Source: Eubacteriaceae bacterium (GTDB lineage Bacteria > Bacillota > Clostridia > Peptostreptococcales > Anaerovoracaceae). From it: a stretch of 64,000 bases of DNA. The stretch is taken from the NCBI GenBank assembly GCA_022652985.1, contig JALCRY010000005.1, positions 1 through 64,000 of the forward strand, in the 5' to 3' direction. The notes beneath the pieces were generated by a model, which did no database searches, was not told the DNA's origin, and was given only the letters and a program-made list of their open reading frames with translations. Made by a program: the position numbers and the translations under genes. Below are positions 32,021 to 41,009 of the stretch, piece after piece. How positions within the stretch are numbered: the first letter of the stretch is position 1; each line of letters starts with the position of its first letter.

Positions 32021-33970
32021 TTATTTTTCGTTAAGCTTGCGCCATAATGTCGTTTTCCCGATGCCCAGCTTTCTTGAAACTTCGTCCTGATCACTGCATC
32101 TGTCCATCTCCTGCTGTATCACGGATTTCTCAAATTGCGCCACAGCGCCTTTCAGCCCGTGTTCAAAAGAAATATTCACACTCCACTGCGGCTGGTTTTG
32201 CGCCGATTCTACCAGTAAAGTCTTTTCAATGCTGTCATCAAATTCCGAAAGAAAAGATGTAAAGATCTGCTCTTTTTCCAGCTTGATCCCTTTGCTCACG
32301 CTGCTGAGAACGACTAACCGTTCCACTATATTCTGCAGTTCTCTGACATTTCCCGGCCAGCTGTAATCAATAAGCCATTGCAGGTATTCATCCCAGCCAT
32401 CAGGCAGACCGTTCATATAATTGACGGCGTAATTCTCAGCCAGCGGTTTTATATCAGAGCGGCGCGCGCGCAGAGGCGGAATGATAAGATTGAACACGTT
32501 TATCCGATAGTACAGATCTTCTCTGAATTCTCCTTTGCCGACTTTTTTCAAAAGGTCATGATTGGTTGCGCTGATGATCCTGACATCGATAGAAATGATT
32601 TTGCTGCCTCCGACCCGCATTATTTCACGCTCCTGGATCACCCTAAGCAGTCTGGCCTGAAGTTCAAGCGGGACTTCTCCTATCTCATCAAGAAATAAGG
32701 TGCCGCAGTCCGCAAGTTCGAATAAGCCCTTCTTGCCCTGTTTCCGCGCACCGGTAAAAGCACCTTCCTCATATCCGAATAGTTCACTTTCCAGAAGTTC
32801 CGCCGGTATGGCCGCGCAGTTTACGGCCACGAAAGGTCCGTCGGCCCTGCCGCTTTCATTATGAATGCCCTGCGCAAACATTTCCTTGCCGGTACCAGAT
32901 TCTCCTTCGATCAGAACACTGGCATCGGAATGCGCGATCAGAGCAGCCATATCTTTGACCTTATTCATCCCCTTGTCGCAGGTGATGATATCATCCAGAT
33001 AATGTCTGGCTTCAAACCCCCTTGTATGGATCTCATGACGTATCTGTTTCTGCATCTCCTGGATCTTCGTAACATTTTCAAATGTGCTCACGACGCCGAC
33101 AAATTTATTATCGCGTATGATCTGCCTGTGGCTTGTAGCCAGAAGTTCCCTCTTATGCTTTTTTACATAGCTTATCTCCGTCAGCTCCCGCGAAAAAACT
33201 TTCCGGTATGACTCATCTTCCAGTGCATTGCTTCCCATGGTGTCATCGTTCTTCTGCCTAGGCGCATCCAGAAATGCAGCAGCCGGGTCGTTGCAGATAA
33301 TGATATTCTTTTTATCATCCGTAACTATCACGCCTTCCGACAATGAATTGAAAGCCGCTTCCAGACGCGCCGCATTATCTTTCTGATTTTGTGATTCCCT
33401 CAGGATATCGATCGTCTCTTCAAATGCTTTATGAACGCTATATTCTCCTGCACTGACTTCAAGGCCGTTCAGACCGAGTGAATTGGCATACCTGACAGCG
33501 ACATTTCCTCCTATGACTGTCCTGATATGGTTTTCCATGGCATCATTTACCGCTTTAAAGATGTCTCCCTCATTTGTGAATGTATATTGTACGATCCTTA
33601 CCCCGTACATTTTTTCTATATCTCTGATATTCGGTATGTCGGCTCTGTAATGGATAAACGCGGCAGTTTTGACTGAAGGCGGCAGCTGATCGATCACCTG
33701 GAGTACGTCGAACGGGGTTATCGGAATAGTAATGACCGGGATATTTACTACCTTCCGTATGAATGCAGCTGTCCCGCCGCGGCTCAATATAGCATCTACT
33801 TTCGTTTCTATTTCCAGAGCTTTCACCGCAGCATCATCGAATGACGCGTAATAATCAAGTGCCTCAACGCCGTTTTCTTTAGCGACTTTTTTGAATATTT
33901 CCGACATCATAGGGTATGTCGCGATCAGCGCCAGTGTCTGTTTCTGCATAAAATTATTTTTATTATCCAT
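32021..33970 (-). CDS. Sigma-54-dependent regulator with PrpR N-terminal domain (regulator 1)
   Basis: A 649-residue activator. Residues about 10-190 match the PrpR_N sensor domain ([42 protein letters not shown]), in PrpR linked to 2-methylcitrate sensing. A PAS domain (IVTDDKKNIIICNDPAAAF) and a short coiled linker follow. The AAA+ domain has [13 protein letters not shown], an intact sigma-54 loop GAFTGA and LFLDEIGEVP. The Fis-type helix-turn-helix ends in [16 protein letters not shown]. The start at 33970 has GAGGAG nine bases upstream; the track start at 34039 lacks one. It is the last gene of the prpF-leuCD operon, so it likely controls its own operon. Confidence 0.92.
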   Translation of the reverse strand: MDNKNNFMQKQTLALIATYPMMSEIFKKVAKENGVEALDYYASFDDAAVKALEIETKVDAILSRGGTAAFIRKVVNIPVITIPITPFDVLQVIDQLPPSVKTAAFIHYRADIPNIRDIEKMYGVRIVQYTFTNEGDIFKAVNDAMENHIRTVIGGNVAVRYANSLGLNGLEVSAGEYSVHKAFEETIDILRESQNQKDNAARLEAAFNSLSEGVIVTDDKKNIIICNDPAAAFLDAPRQKNDDTMGSNALEDESYRKVFSRELTEISYVKKHKRELLATSHRQIIRDNKFVGVVSTFENVTKIQEMQKQIRHEIHTRGFEARHYLDDIITCDKGMNKVKDMAALIAHSDASVLIEGESGTGKEMFAQGIHNESGRADGPFVAVNCAAIPAELLESELFGYEEGAFTGARKQGKKGLFELADCGTLFLDEIGEVPLELQARLLRVIQEREIMRVGGSKIISIDVRIISATNHDLLKKVGKGEFREDLYYRINVFNLIIPPLRARRSDIKPLAENYAVNYMNGLPDGWDEYLQWLIDYSWPGNVRELQNIVERLVVLSSVSKGIKLEKEQIFTSFLSEFDDSIEKTLLVESAQNQPQWSVNISFEHGLKGAVAQFEKSVIQQEMDRCSDQDEVSRKLGIGKTTLWRKLNEK

Positions 33971-34050
33971 ATTAATTATCTCCTCTGCGCTGATACTAAA
34001 ACGAGAAAGCACAGCAGCCTGCGCTTTCTCTGAACACACTCCCGGGATGA

Positions 34051-35052
34051 TCAGCCTTTGATTTTTTCTATTGCCACAGCAATATATACTGTAGCGCCGA
34101 CCATTGGATTATTACCCATGCCAATAAACCCCATCATTTCCACATGTGCGGGAACTGATGATGACCCTGTGAAAACAGCATCCGCATACATGCGCGCCAT
34201 CAGATCCGTCTGCCCGTAAGACGACGGTCCCGCAGAGGTGTCATCAGGATTAAGCGTCCTGCCGATGCCTCCTCCCGAAGCACAGGCGAAGTAGTTCCGC
34301 CCGTTGTCATTGGCATATTTTTTATATGCGCCGCATACCGGATGCTGGAATCTGATCATATGTGTAGCATTGCCGGTTATTGAAACATCAACTTTCTCTT
34401 TTATCATTATCGCCACGCCTTCGCGCATTTCGTCGGCGCCGTAACATCTTACATTACTGCATTCTCCGTCCGAATATTTGATTTCATCAACAATGCTCAG
34501 TTTGTCGTTTTCAAAATCGTATTCCGTCTCCACATAAGTGAATCCGTTTATCCTGGCTATGATATCGGCGGCATCTTTCCCCATCCCGTTTAATATTACA
34601 CGAAGCGGTGTTTTTCTGGCTTGATTAGCAGATTTTGCTATGCCGATAGCGCCTTCTGCAGCGGCAAACGATTCATGTCCGGCTACAAACGCAAAACACT
34701 TCACATCTTCGGAAAGCAGCATTGCCGCCAGTCTTCCATGCGATATTCCGACCTGTCTCTGATCCGAAACAGAACCTTTTTCACAGAAAGCCTGCAATGC
34801 TTCTCCTATTATTACAGCCGCGTCTCTGGCATTCTTCACTTCGGCGCTTTTTACAGCCGCCGCCGCGCCCGCGGTATATGCCCATCCGGCATCCTCAAAA
34901 CTGATTGGCTGTATCTCTTTTATTATTGCCCTGACATCTATGCCCGCGCCGCAGCAAATTTGCTCCGCTTCTTCAAGAGATCTGATGCCGTATTTATTTA
35001 AAAAGCTTTGTACCTGACCGCTCTTATTCTCTGAGTTTTCATATACAGCCAT
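34051..35052 (-). CDS. GGGtGRT protein
   Basis: A 333-residue protein carrying the motif for which the family is named, here GGGIGRT in CASGGGIGRTLNPDDTS. Other features are GHESFAAAEGAIGIAKSANQ, NATHMIRFQHPVCGAYKKYA and FIGMGNNPMVGATVYIAVAIEKIKG. The biochemical role of the family is unknown to me. In many anaerobes it is paired with a NifU-like protein, as here, four bases apart. Its place behind a LeuCD-type Fe-S hydratase suggests a tie to Fe-S handling or to the pathway chemistry, but this is inference. Confidence 0.85.
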   Translation of the reverse strand: MAVYENSENKSGQVQSFLNKYGIRSLEEAEQICCGAGIDVRAIIKEIQPISFEDAGWAYTAGAAAAVKSAEVKNARDAAVIIGEALQAFCEKGSVSDQRQVGISHGRLAAMLLSEDVKCFAFVAGHESFAAAEGAIGIAKSANQARKTPLRVILNGMGKDAADIIARINGFTYVETEYDFENDKLSIVDEIKYSDGECSNVRCYGADEMREGVAIMIKEKVDVSITGNATHMIRFQHPVCGAYKKYANDNGRNYFACASGGGIGRTLNPDDTSAGPSSYGQTDLMARMYADAVFTGSSSVPAHVEMMGFIGMGNNPMVGATVYIAVAIEKIKG

Positions 35053-35055
35053 CTC

Positions 35056-35748
35056 TTACTCCTTCCTCGGATCGATATATCTTACGGCTTCGTCGAATCT
35101 GCCGTATGTATCAGTCGCATCTGCAAGTGCTTTTTCGGCATTTTCTCCGTCACTGACAGCGCTCATCATCTTCCCGATATTTACATATTCATAGCCGATT
35201 ATTCTATCCTTTTCATCAAGCGCAAGCTTGCGGATATACCCCTCGCCCGCCTGCAGATATCTCGGACCCGTCTGTACCGAGCCGTAACTGGTTCCAACCA
35301 TTGAGATCTTGTCATTGCTCAGATCCTCCAGCGCCGCACCTACTTCAAGTCCATCTTCCGTAAAGGCCGACTGGCTCCTTCCATAAACCAGATTAAGAAA
35401 TTGTTCGCGCATAGCCACGTTTATGGCATCGCAGACTAAATCTGTATTGATTGCCTCCAGAAGTGTTTTCCCCGGTAATATTTCCGAAGCCATAGCCGCC
35501 GACTGTGTCATTCCGCTGCATCCTATCACTTCAATGAGCGCTTCCTGTACGATGCCGTCTTTCACATTCACCGTAAGTTTGCACGCGCCCTGTTTCATTG
35601 CGCAGGTGCCCACGCCGTGACTGAAGCCGTTTATCTGATCAATGCTTTTTACAGAAGTAAATTTCCCTTCCTGCGGGATCGGTGCAGCGCCGTGCTGCCT
35701 GCATCTGTTAACGCATATCATCTGTTCGAGATTCTTTTTTACTTTCAT
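35056..35748 (-). CDS. NifU-like iron-sulfur scaffold family protein, partner of GGGtGRT
   Basis: A 230-residue protein whose middle resembles the NifU/IscU N-domain: GACKLTVNVKDGIVQEALIEVIGCSGMTQSAAMASEIL. Cysteines occur in CVNRCRQHG, GTCAMKQGAC and GCSGMTQ, although the spacing does not match a standard three-Cys IscU site. The C-terminal third (GYEYVNIGKMMSAVSDGENAEKALAD) is extra. It is translated just before GGGtGRT, and both may serve assembly or repair of a cluster. Confidence 0.8.
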   Translation of the reverse strand: MKVKKNLEQMICVNRCRQHGAAPIPQEGKFTSVKSIDQINGFSHGVGTCAMKQGACKLTVNVKDGIVQEALIEVIGCSGMTQSAAMASEILPGKTLLEAINTDLVCDAINVAMREQFLNLVYGRSQSAFTEDGLEVGAALEDLSNDKISMVGTSYGSVQTGPRYLQAGEGYIRKLALDEKDRIIGYEYVNIGKMMSAVSDGENAEKALADATDTYGRFDEAVRYIDPRKE

Positions 35749-35769
35749 TTTGCTGTTCTCCTTACGCCT

Positions 35770-36708
35770 TTAGACGGCTTCCGAAGCGATTCCTGTCAGG
35801 CAAAGTTCTTTTGACAAATGTCCCATATGTCCTGTAAGATCCTCTTTGATGTTCGACTTGACTATTTCGATTGCCTCATAATAATCCCCGAAATCTATGC
35901 CGGTTTTCACACCCATGGAATCGAACATATTCAGAAGATCCTCCATGGCTGTATTTCCTGCCGCGCCCGGCGCAAACGGACACCCGCCCAGACCGCCTAT
36001 TGAGGCTTCAAAACGTGTGATGCCCGCCTGATATCCGGCCAGTACATTTGCGGTTCCTATGCCCCTTGTATCGTGCAGGTGCAGCGCCACCGGAATGTCT
36101 CCCGCCATATCGAGGACTCTGCGGCTTATGCGGCAGACCTGCTTCGGATCCGCGATCCCGATCGTATCGCAGAGAACCAGTTCGCATACTCCCATTTCCA
36201 GACCTTCTGCCGCCATCCTCATTACCTCGTCCTCGGATATCGCGCCTTCTATCGAACATCCGAATGTTGTGGCAAGATCCAGTCTGACATTCAGTTCCGG
36301 ATAACTTTTTATAAGATCTTTCAGCTCTTTTTTTGATTCTTCTCTGGTCCTGGAAACATTGGCCCGATTATGAGATTCACTGACTGAGATCACGCAGCTG
36401 ACTGTCCTGATTCCTGCCTTGAGCGCATTCTCTGCGCCTTTCTTGTTTGGTATCAGAGCAATAAACCCGTTGTCATCCTCCGCATCGGCCAGAACCGCCT
36501 TCACTACATCAGCGGCATCTGCCATCTGAGGGATGGCTTTAGGATGAACAAAAGATGTCAATTCTATTTCTTTAACGCCTGAAGCGATTATCTTTTTGAT
36601 AATGTCGATCTTGATATCCGTAGGGATAAATTTTTTGATATTCTGGAAACCGTCTCTTGGACCCACTTCAATCAGATCGACTTTATCATTTACGCACATA
36701 TCTGTCAT
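35770..36708 (-). CDS. HMG-CoA-lyase-family acyl-CoA lyase
   Basis: A 312-residue TIM-barrel lyase of the HMGL family, cleaving 3-hydroxy-3-methylglutaryl-CoA-like thioesters by retro-aldol chemistry. The catalytic GPRDGFQN, metal ligands in HLHDTRG, and the signature GGLGGCPFAPGAAGN with its cysteine are all present, so it is closer to true HMG-CoA lyase than to isopropylmalate synthase. The gene begins at the last base of the CoA-transferase stop region (TGATG). With that transferase it would activate and then split a branched hydroxy-acid to acetyl-CoA or a related product plus a keto acid. Confidence 0.88.
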   Translation of the reverse strand: MTDMCVNDKVDLIEVGPRDGFQNIKKFIPTDIKIDIIKKIIASGVKEIELTSFVHPKAIPQMADAADVVKAVLADAEDDNGFIALIPNKKGAENALKAGIRTVSCVISVSESHNRANVSRTREESKKELKDLIKSYPELNVRLDLATTFGCSIEGAISEDEVMRMAAEGLEMGVCELVLCDTIGIADPKQVCRISRRVLDMAGDIPVALHLHDTRGIGTANVLAGYQAGITRFEASIGGLGGCPFAPGAAGNTAMEDLLNMFDSMGVKTGIDFGDYYEAIEIVKSNIKEDLTGHMGHLSKELCLTGIASEAV

Positions 36709-37901
36709 CAGATCACCTTCTTGTTCCTGAGCTCTTTGATTTCTGATTCATCCAGACCCAGCGATTTCAATATCTCCTCGTTGTTCTGGCCGAGCTCCGG
36801 TGAAGGAGTACGGAATCCCGGTTTGGTTTCCGACATTTTTATATGCGTATTTGTCACTTTTAATTTTCCCACCTTAGGATATTCTTCTTCAATGAACATG
36901 TTCCGTGCACCTGCTATCTGCGGATCCTCGGTCACTTGTCTGATGTTATATATCGGACAGGAAGGAATTCCTTCGGACAGCAGCCTGTCAACGATTTCTC
37001 CGCTGTTCTGTGTTTTTGTCCATTCCATAACAACGTCTCTGACAAAATCGTGATTCTGCACACGTTCCCTGTTGGCTTTCGTCCTCGGATCATTGATCAG
37101 ATCCTCGCGTCCCATAAATCCGCAGAGCAGTTTCCAGAACTTATCATTTGCACAGCCGATCACAACATCGGTCCCGTCTTTTGTCGGGAATGTGTCATAC
37201 GGATATGATGACTCATACCGGTTTCCGATCCTATCCGGGATCCTTCCCGTAGCCAGATATATCTGATTGATGATCTGCAGACTGGCCACTAATGTATCGA
37301 CCAGCGCAATATCCACTTTCTGCCCGATGCCCGTTTCCTTACTGTAATGAAGCGCGGATAAAATTCCGACGCACAGCGATATTCCGCCCATTACATCCGA
37401 CATCGGTCCGCCGCATCTTGTTGCGGAACCGTCCGGCCATCCTGTCACGCTCATCAGCCCGCTCATCGCCTGACCGATAATATCGTATCCCGCTCTCTTG
37501 GAATACGGGCCTGTATGACCAAATCCGGAAACAGCACCATATACCAGCTTCGGATTAACTTCTTTCAGGGTTTCCCACCCGAGTCCGAGTTTTTCCATTG
37601 TTCCCGGCCTGTAATTTTCGACCAGGATATCGGCCTTTTTTACCAGCTCAAGAAAAATCTTTTTGCCCTCTTCACTTTTTAGATTTAACGTAATGCCTTT
37701 CTTATTCCGATTCAGATTCATGAAATAAACGCTTTCGCCTTCTATAAATGGAGGGAAAGCACGGCTGTCATCGCCTTTTTCCGGCATTTCGACTTTTATT
37801 ACTTCGGCTCCCATATCTGCCATCATCATAGTGCAGAACGGGCCTGCCAGGACCCTGCTGAGGTCCAGGACTCTTACACCTTCCAGCGCACCGTTACTCA
37901 T
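36708..37901 (-). CDS. Class III (CaiB/BaiF) CoA-transferase
   Basis: A 397-residue interlocked-dimer CoA-transferase. LDLSRVLAGPFCTMMMADMGAEVIKVE is the family start, and the catalytic Asp lies in GGPMSDVMGG. NRNKKGITLNL and ILVENYRPGTMEKLG are further family regions. These enzymes move CoA between carboxylic acids, for example formyl-, carnitine-, itaconate- or benzylsuccinate-type substrates. It overlaps the LeuD-like gene by eight bases and the lyase by one, pointing to a stepwise pathway. Confidence 0.92.
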   Translation of the reverse strand: MSNGALEGVRVLDLSRVLAGPFCTMMMADMGAEVIKVEMPEKGDDSRAFPPFIEGESVYFMNLNRNKKGITLNLKSEEGKKIFLELVKKADILVENYRPGTMEKLGLGWETLKEVNPKLVYGAVSGFGHTGPYSKRAGYDIIGQAMSGLMSVTGWPDGSATRCGGPMSDVMGGISLCVGILSALHYSKETGIGQKVDIALVDTLVASLQIINQIYLATGRIPDRIGNRYESSYPYDTFPTKDGTDVVIGCANDKFWKLLCGFMGREDLINDPRTKANRERVQNHDFVRDVVMEWTKTQNSGEIVDRLLSEGIPSCPIYNIRQVTEDPQIAGARNMFIEEEYPKVGKLKVTNTHIKMSETKPGFRTPSPELGQNNEEILKSLGLDESEIKELRNKKVI

Positions 37902-38397
37902 TGTTATTCTCCTTATATTCCTGCATCAGCATATTTCTGAGTCCGCCGCTCTCAAGTATTTTCATGATATGCGGCGGCAATTTGCTGCATTTGTATGTTT
38001 CCTGTTTTGTAATGTTGTTGATTGTTCCTTCTTCGATATCGATCTCAATGTTGTCTCCTTCACCGATCTTTTCAGCTTCTTCGCATTCAACGACCGGCAG
38101 ACCGACATTTATGCAGTTGCGGTAAAAGATTCTGGCAAAAAACACTGACACAACAGCGCTCACGCCGAGATATTTCAGTGCCAGGGGAGAAGTTTCCCTG
38201 CTTGACCCCGATCCAAAATTTTTGCCGGCGGCAATAATATCTCCTTTTTTCACGCGTTTGGCAAAATCTTTGTCGACAGCCTCCATCGCGTGTATTGACG
38301 CCTCTTCAATACCCATTTCCATATACTGCGGTGGAGAAATAATATCGGTGTTGATATTGTCGCCGAATTTTAACGCCTTTCCTTTGATATCTATCAT
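37894..38397 (-). CDS. Aconitase-family hydratase, small subunit (LeuD/DmdB-like)
   Basis: A 167-residue small subunit of a two-piece hydro-lyase. KFGDNINTDIISP and the substrate loop NFGSGSSRETSP are typical of LeuD and homoaconitase small subunits. The partner is the adjacent large subunit. Since leuA, leuB and the other leucine genes are absent and catabolic genes surround it, it probably does not make leucine. 2,3-Dimethylmalate dehydratase of nicotinate fermenters has this two-subunit form and is a fair comparison. Confidence 0.9.
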   Translation of the reverse strand: MIDIKGKALKFGDNINTDIISPPQYMEMGIEEASIHAMEAVDKDFAKRVKKGDIIAAGKNFGSGSSRETSPLALKYLGVSAVVSVFFARIFYRNCINVGLPVVECEEAEKIGEGDNIEIDIEEGTINNITKQETYKCSKLPPHIMKILESGGLRNMLMQEYKENNNE

Positions 38398-38409
38398 ATT
38401 CGCATCTCC

Positions 38410-39675
38410 TTACAGATAATCCCGGGGATCCGCTATCTGTCCCTGCAGTGCACTCGCTGCAACTGTCATCGGCGATCCCAGATATATGTTCCCCTGTTTG
38501 CTTCCCATACGGCCTATGAAGTTTCTGTTCGAGGAAGAAATACATGTTTCTCCGCCGGCGATCAGACCGGAATGAACTCCGACACAAACACCGCATGTCG
38601 GCCCGAGTACTGTTGCCCCGCTTTCAACCAGGTCGGCAAGAATACCATCTTTATCAGCACGTTTCCACACTTCTGTCGATGCCGGCGAAACCAGCAGTCT
38701 TACACCCTTGTGTATCTTTTTGCCTTTCAGTATCCGGCTGGCGGCTTTCAGATCATTATATCGACCGCCTGTGCAGGACCCCAGATACGCCTGATCGACT
38801 TTCTGATTTGTTAATTCCGAAACCGGATGTACATTATCTACTGCATGCGGGCATGCGACCATAGGCTCAAGCCTGTCGGCTGCATATTCCTTTACTGTAT
38901 AAAAAGATGCATCCCGGTCGCTTGTTACTGCCATCATATTTGTCAGATCGGCGTCATGCGCCTTAAGAAAATCAATAGTTTTTTCATCGGCTTCCATAAG
39001 TCCGGCCTTAGCGCCCATTTCCACCGCCATATTCGATATGCACATACGCTCATCGAGACTCATATTCCAAATCGTATCGCCTGTATACTCCACAGTCATA
39101 TATGTTGCTCCGGCATGGCCGATAGATCCTATCGTATAAAGAGATACATCTTTTGCCATTACACCTTCTCCGAGTATCCCTTCCCATCTGACCTTAATGG
39201 TCCGGGGAACTCTCAGCCATGTTTTTCCTGTGATCAGTATCCCCATCATTTCTGTCGAACCGATACCGCTGGCGAATGCTCCGAAAGCACCACCCATGCA
39301 GGTATGCGAATCGGTACCCAGGACTATGCTTCCCGGAATGACATTCCCGGTCTCAGCCATGATCTGATGACACGGACCCTGAAATTCGTAATATTTATCT
39401 ATGCCGTGCGCAGCGGCCCATTTCCTCGTGAAATTGACTATCTCCGCCTGTTTTTCACTGGCCGGCGGCGTATAATGATCAGAAATGATGACTACCTTCT
39501 CAGGATCCCATACCTTATCGTGGATCTCTTTCATACCGTCTGCTATCTGTACTCTGGGACCTAGAATATCATCCATCATAGCTCTGTCGACATTTACCCA
39601 GACGATATCATCCGCTGATACCGAATCAACGCCTGCCGCACGGGCAATTATCTTTTCTGACATTGTTTTTCCCAT
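38410..39675 (-). CDS. Aconitase-family hydratase, large [4Fe-4S] subunit (LeuC/DmdA-like)
   Basis: A 421-residue [4Fe-4S] hydro-lyase subunit. The cluster cysteines lie in YLGSCTGGRYNDL and GPTCGVCVG; VLGTDSHTCMGGAFGAFASGIGSTEM is the substrate/cluster region. It adds or removes water at a carboxylate-bearing double bond. AGGAGG lies seven bases before the ATG, and the gene follows the isomerase by two bases. Confidence 0.92.
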   Translation of the reverse strand: MGKTMSEKIIARAAGVDSVSADDIVWVNVDRAMMDDILGPRVQIADGMKEIHDKVWDPEKVVIISDHYTPPASEKQAEIVNFTRKWAAAHGIDKYYEFQGPCHQIMAETGNVIPGSIVLGTDSHTCMGGAFGAFASGIGSTEMMGILITGKTWLRVPRTIKVRWEGILGEGVMAKDVSLYTIGSIGHAGATYMTVEYTGDTIWNMSLDERMCISNMAVEMGAKAGLMEADEKTIDFLKAHDADLTNMMAVTSDRDASFYTVKEYAADRLEPMVACPHAVDNVHPVSELTNQKVDQAYLGSCTGGRYNDLKAASRILKGKKIHKGVRLLVSPASTEVWKRADKDGILADLVESGATVLGPTCGVCVGVHSGLIAGGETCISSSNRNFIGRMGSKQGNIYLGSPMTVAASALQGQIADPRDYL

Positions 39676-39677
39676 GA

Positions 39678-40844
39678 TCAGTCCTCCTCTTCAAGCACTG
39701 ACTTCCGTATATAGACCTGTCCGTCAAGGATCCGTCTGGCCGTTCTGTATACCGCAAGCTTATTCATCCAGACATGTCCGTCTTCGACTTCGGCATCAGC
39801 CTCCACTTCGACAACGCCGCCCGGATGTCCTATTCTCAGAACTCCGTTTTTTCTTGCTTCTTCGCTTATCATGTCATAAACAATACTGCCCGGGATCCTT
39901 GCTGCTGCACCTGTACACACAGTCCCTGTAATAGGATATGTTTTATGCATTTTCAGCATGAACGATAATCTTGCTACGACATCGACATCGTCAGCCGTGA
40001 TCTTTTTCCCGTCCAGTGCAGTATAAGGAGCCGGCGGACTCACGATTGCAAAAAACGGATTATACGGGCTTTTTTCCTCCGCGTCTTTAGCGTCATCCAC
40101 TAAACCGAACATTACTGCCGCCTGTGACCTTATCAGCTGTATTTCCCTGAGAAGATTTTCATTCGCTTCTATTTCAGCTGTCGTTTCCGTACCTGCCATT
40201 CCCAGTGATGATGCAGCGATAAATACCAGCGGATTGCCGGCCTCAACCAGAGAAACTTCATAATTATTTTTCCCTACACGGATGATGTCTTTTGTATTTC
40301 CAGTAGGCAGTAATTTCCCCGAGAAACATCCCGCAGTATCCGACCAGTCCATAGTTATCCTGGCCCCGGTGCCCAGAACTCCGTCGATGTGGAAATCCCC
40401 GTCGACCTCGGCTTTTCCATCCCTGACCGGCACTTCGGCCGTTAATATAGTGTTGCTGTTTGTCTGCCGGATCCTTACAGTTGTGATCGGCTCTTTCGGC
40501 GGAACCAGTCCGTTATCTATGGCAAAAGGCCCGACGGCGGATGAAATATTGCCGCAGTTCCCTTTATAATCAATGAACTTCCTTTCAAAACTCACCTGTC
40601 CGAATGTATAATCCACATCAGCGTCATCCGAATCCGACGGCCCGATTATTGCCAGTTTACTCGTAAGCACATCTGCCCCTCCCAGTCCGTCTATTTCTCT
40701 CGGGTCAGGACTTCCGAAAGCAGCCATAATAACCTTATCACGCTCCTCCGGATCGGACGGCAGCTCGTTTTTCATGAAAAATATTCCTTTGCTAGTGCCA
40801 CCGCGTACTATAGAACACGGATAGCTTTTCATTGTTGTATACAT
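39678..40844 (-). CDS. PrpF-family isomerase (methylaconitate / methylitaconate delta-isomerase type)
   Basis: A 388-residue protein of the PrpF fold. RGGTSKGIFF holds the catalytic Lys region, GLGGADVLTSKLAII and KGNCGNISSAVGPFAIDNG the substrate-binding loop. Relatives shift double bonds in aconitate-like acids: PrpF with AcnD in the methylcitrate cycle and 3-methylitaconate isomerase (Mii) in nicotinate fermentation. GGAGG lies seven bases upstream. It opens the operon PrpF-LeuC-LeuD-CoA-transferase-lyase-NifU-GGGtGRT-regulator. Confidence 0.9.
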   Translation of the reverse strand: MYTTMKSYPCSIVRGGTSKGIFFMKNELPSDPEERDKVIMAAFGSPDPREIDGLGGADVLTSKLAIIGPSDSDDADVDYTFGQVSFERKFIDYKGNCGNISSAVGPFAIDNGLVPPKEPITTVRIRQTNSNTILTAEVPVRDGKAEVDGDFHIDGVLGTGARITMDWSDTAGCFSGKLLPTGNTKDIIRVGKNNYEVSLVEAGNPLVFIAASSLGMAGTETTAEIEANENLLREIQLIRSQAAVMFGLVDDAKDAEEKSPYNPFFAIVSPPAPYTALDGKKITADDVDVVARLSFMLKMHKTYPITGTVCTGAAARIPGSIVYDMISEEARKNGVLRIGHPGGVVEVEADAEVEDGHVWMNKLAVYRTARRILDGQVYIRKSVLEEED

Positions 40845-40868
40845 ATCAATACCTCCTACTATATGTTT

Positions 40869-40884
40869 AGCAAGTTCTGTGCCA
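40869..40884 (-). promoter_or_regulatory. Sigma-54 promoter of the prpF-leuCD operon
   Basis: On the minus strand TGGCACAGAACTTGCT, a perfect -24/-12 match, placed so that the transcript would start about 14 bases before the PrpF ATG. Confidence 0.88.
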
Positions 40885-40968
40885 ACTCATTGCAAACGAT
40901 CAAATACTGCAAATTCGCCGTTTTGGAGCATTCAGGAAATTTCTGTTCACCCGTAACGTCCTGCGGTG

Positions 40969-41002
40969 TTCCATAAAAGAAACATTGTTTTCAATTATGG
41001 AA
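40969..41002. promoter_or_regulatory. Paired enhancer dyads of the prpF-leuCD operon
   Basis: TTCCA-TAAA-AGAAA (40969-40982) and TTTCA-ATTA-TGGAA (40989-41002) are centred 20 bases apart, about 110 bases before the sigma-54 promoter. The outer GTTCCATAA and TTATGGAAC also form an inverted pair. Confidence 0.65.
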
Positions 41003-41009
41003 CGGTAAT

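Noticed and set aside
37894-39675. Leucine biosynthesis leuC-leuD
   Set aside because: No leuA or leuB nearby; the pair lies inside a sigma-54 catabolic operon with an isomerase, CoA-transferase and lyase.
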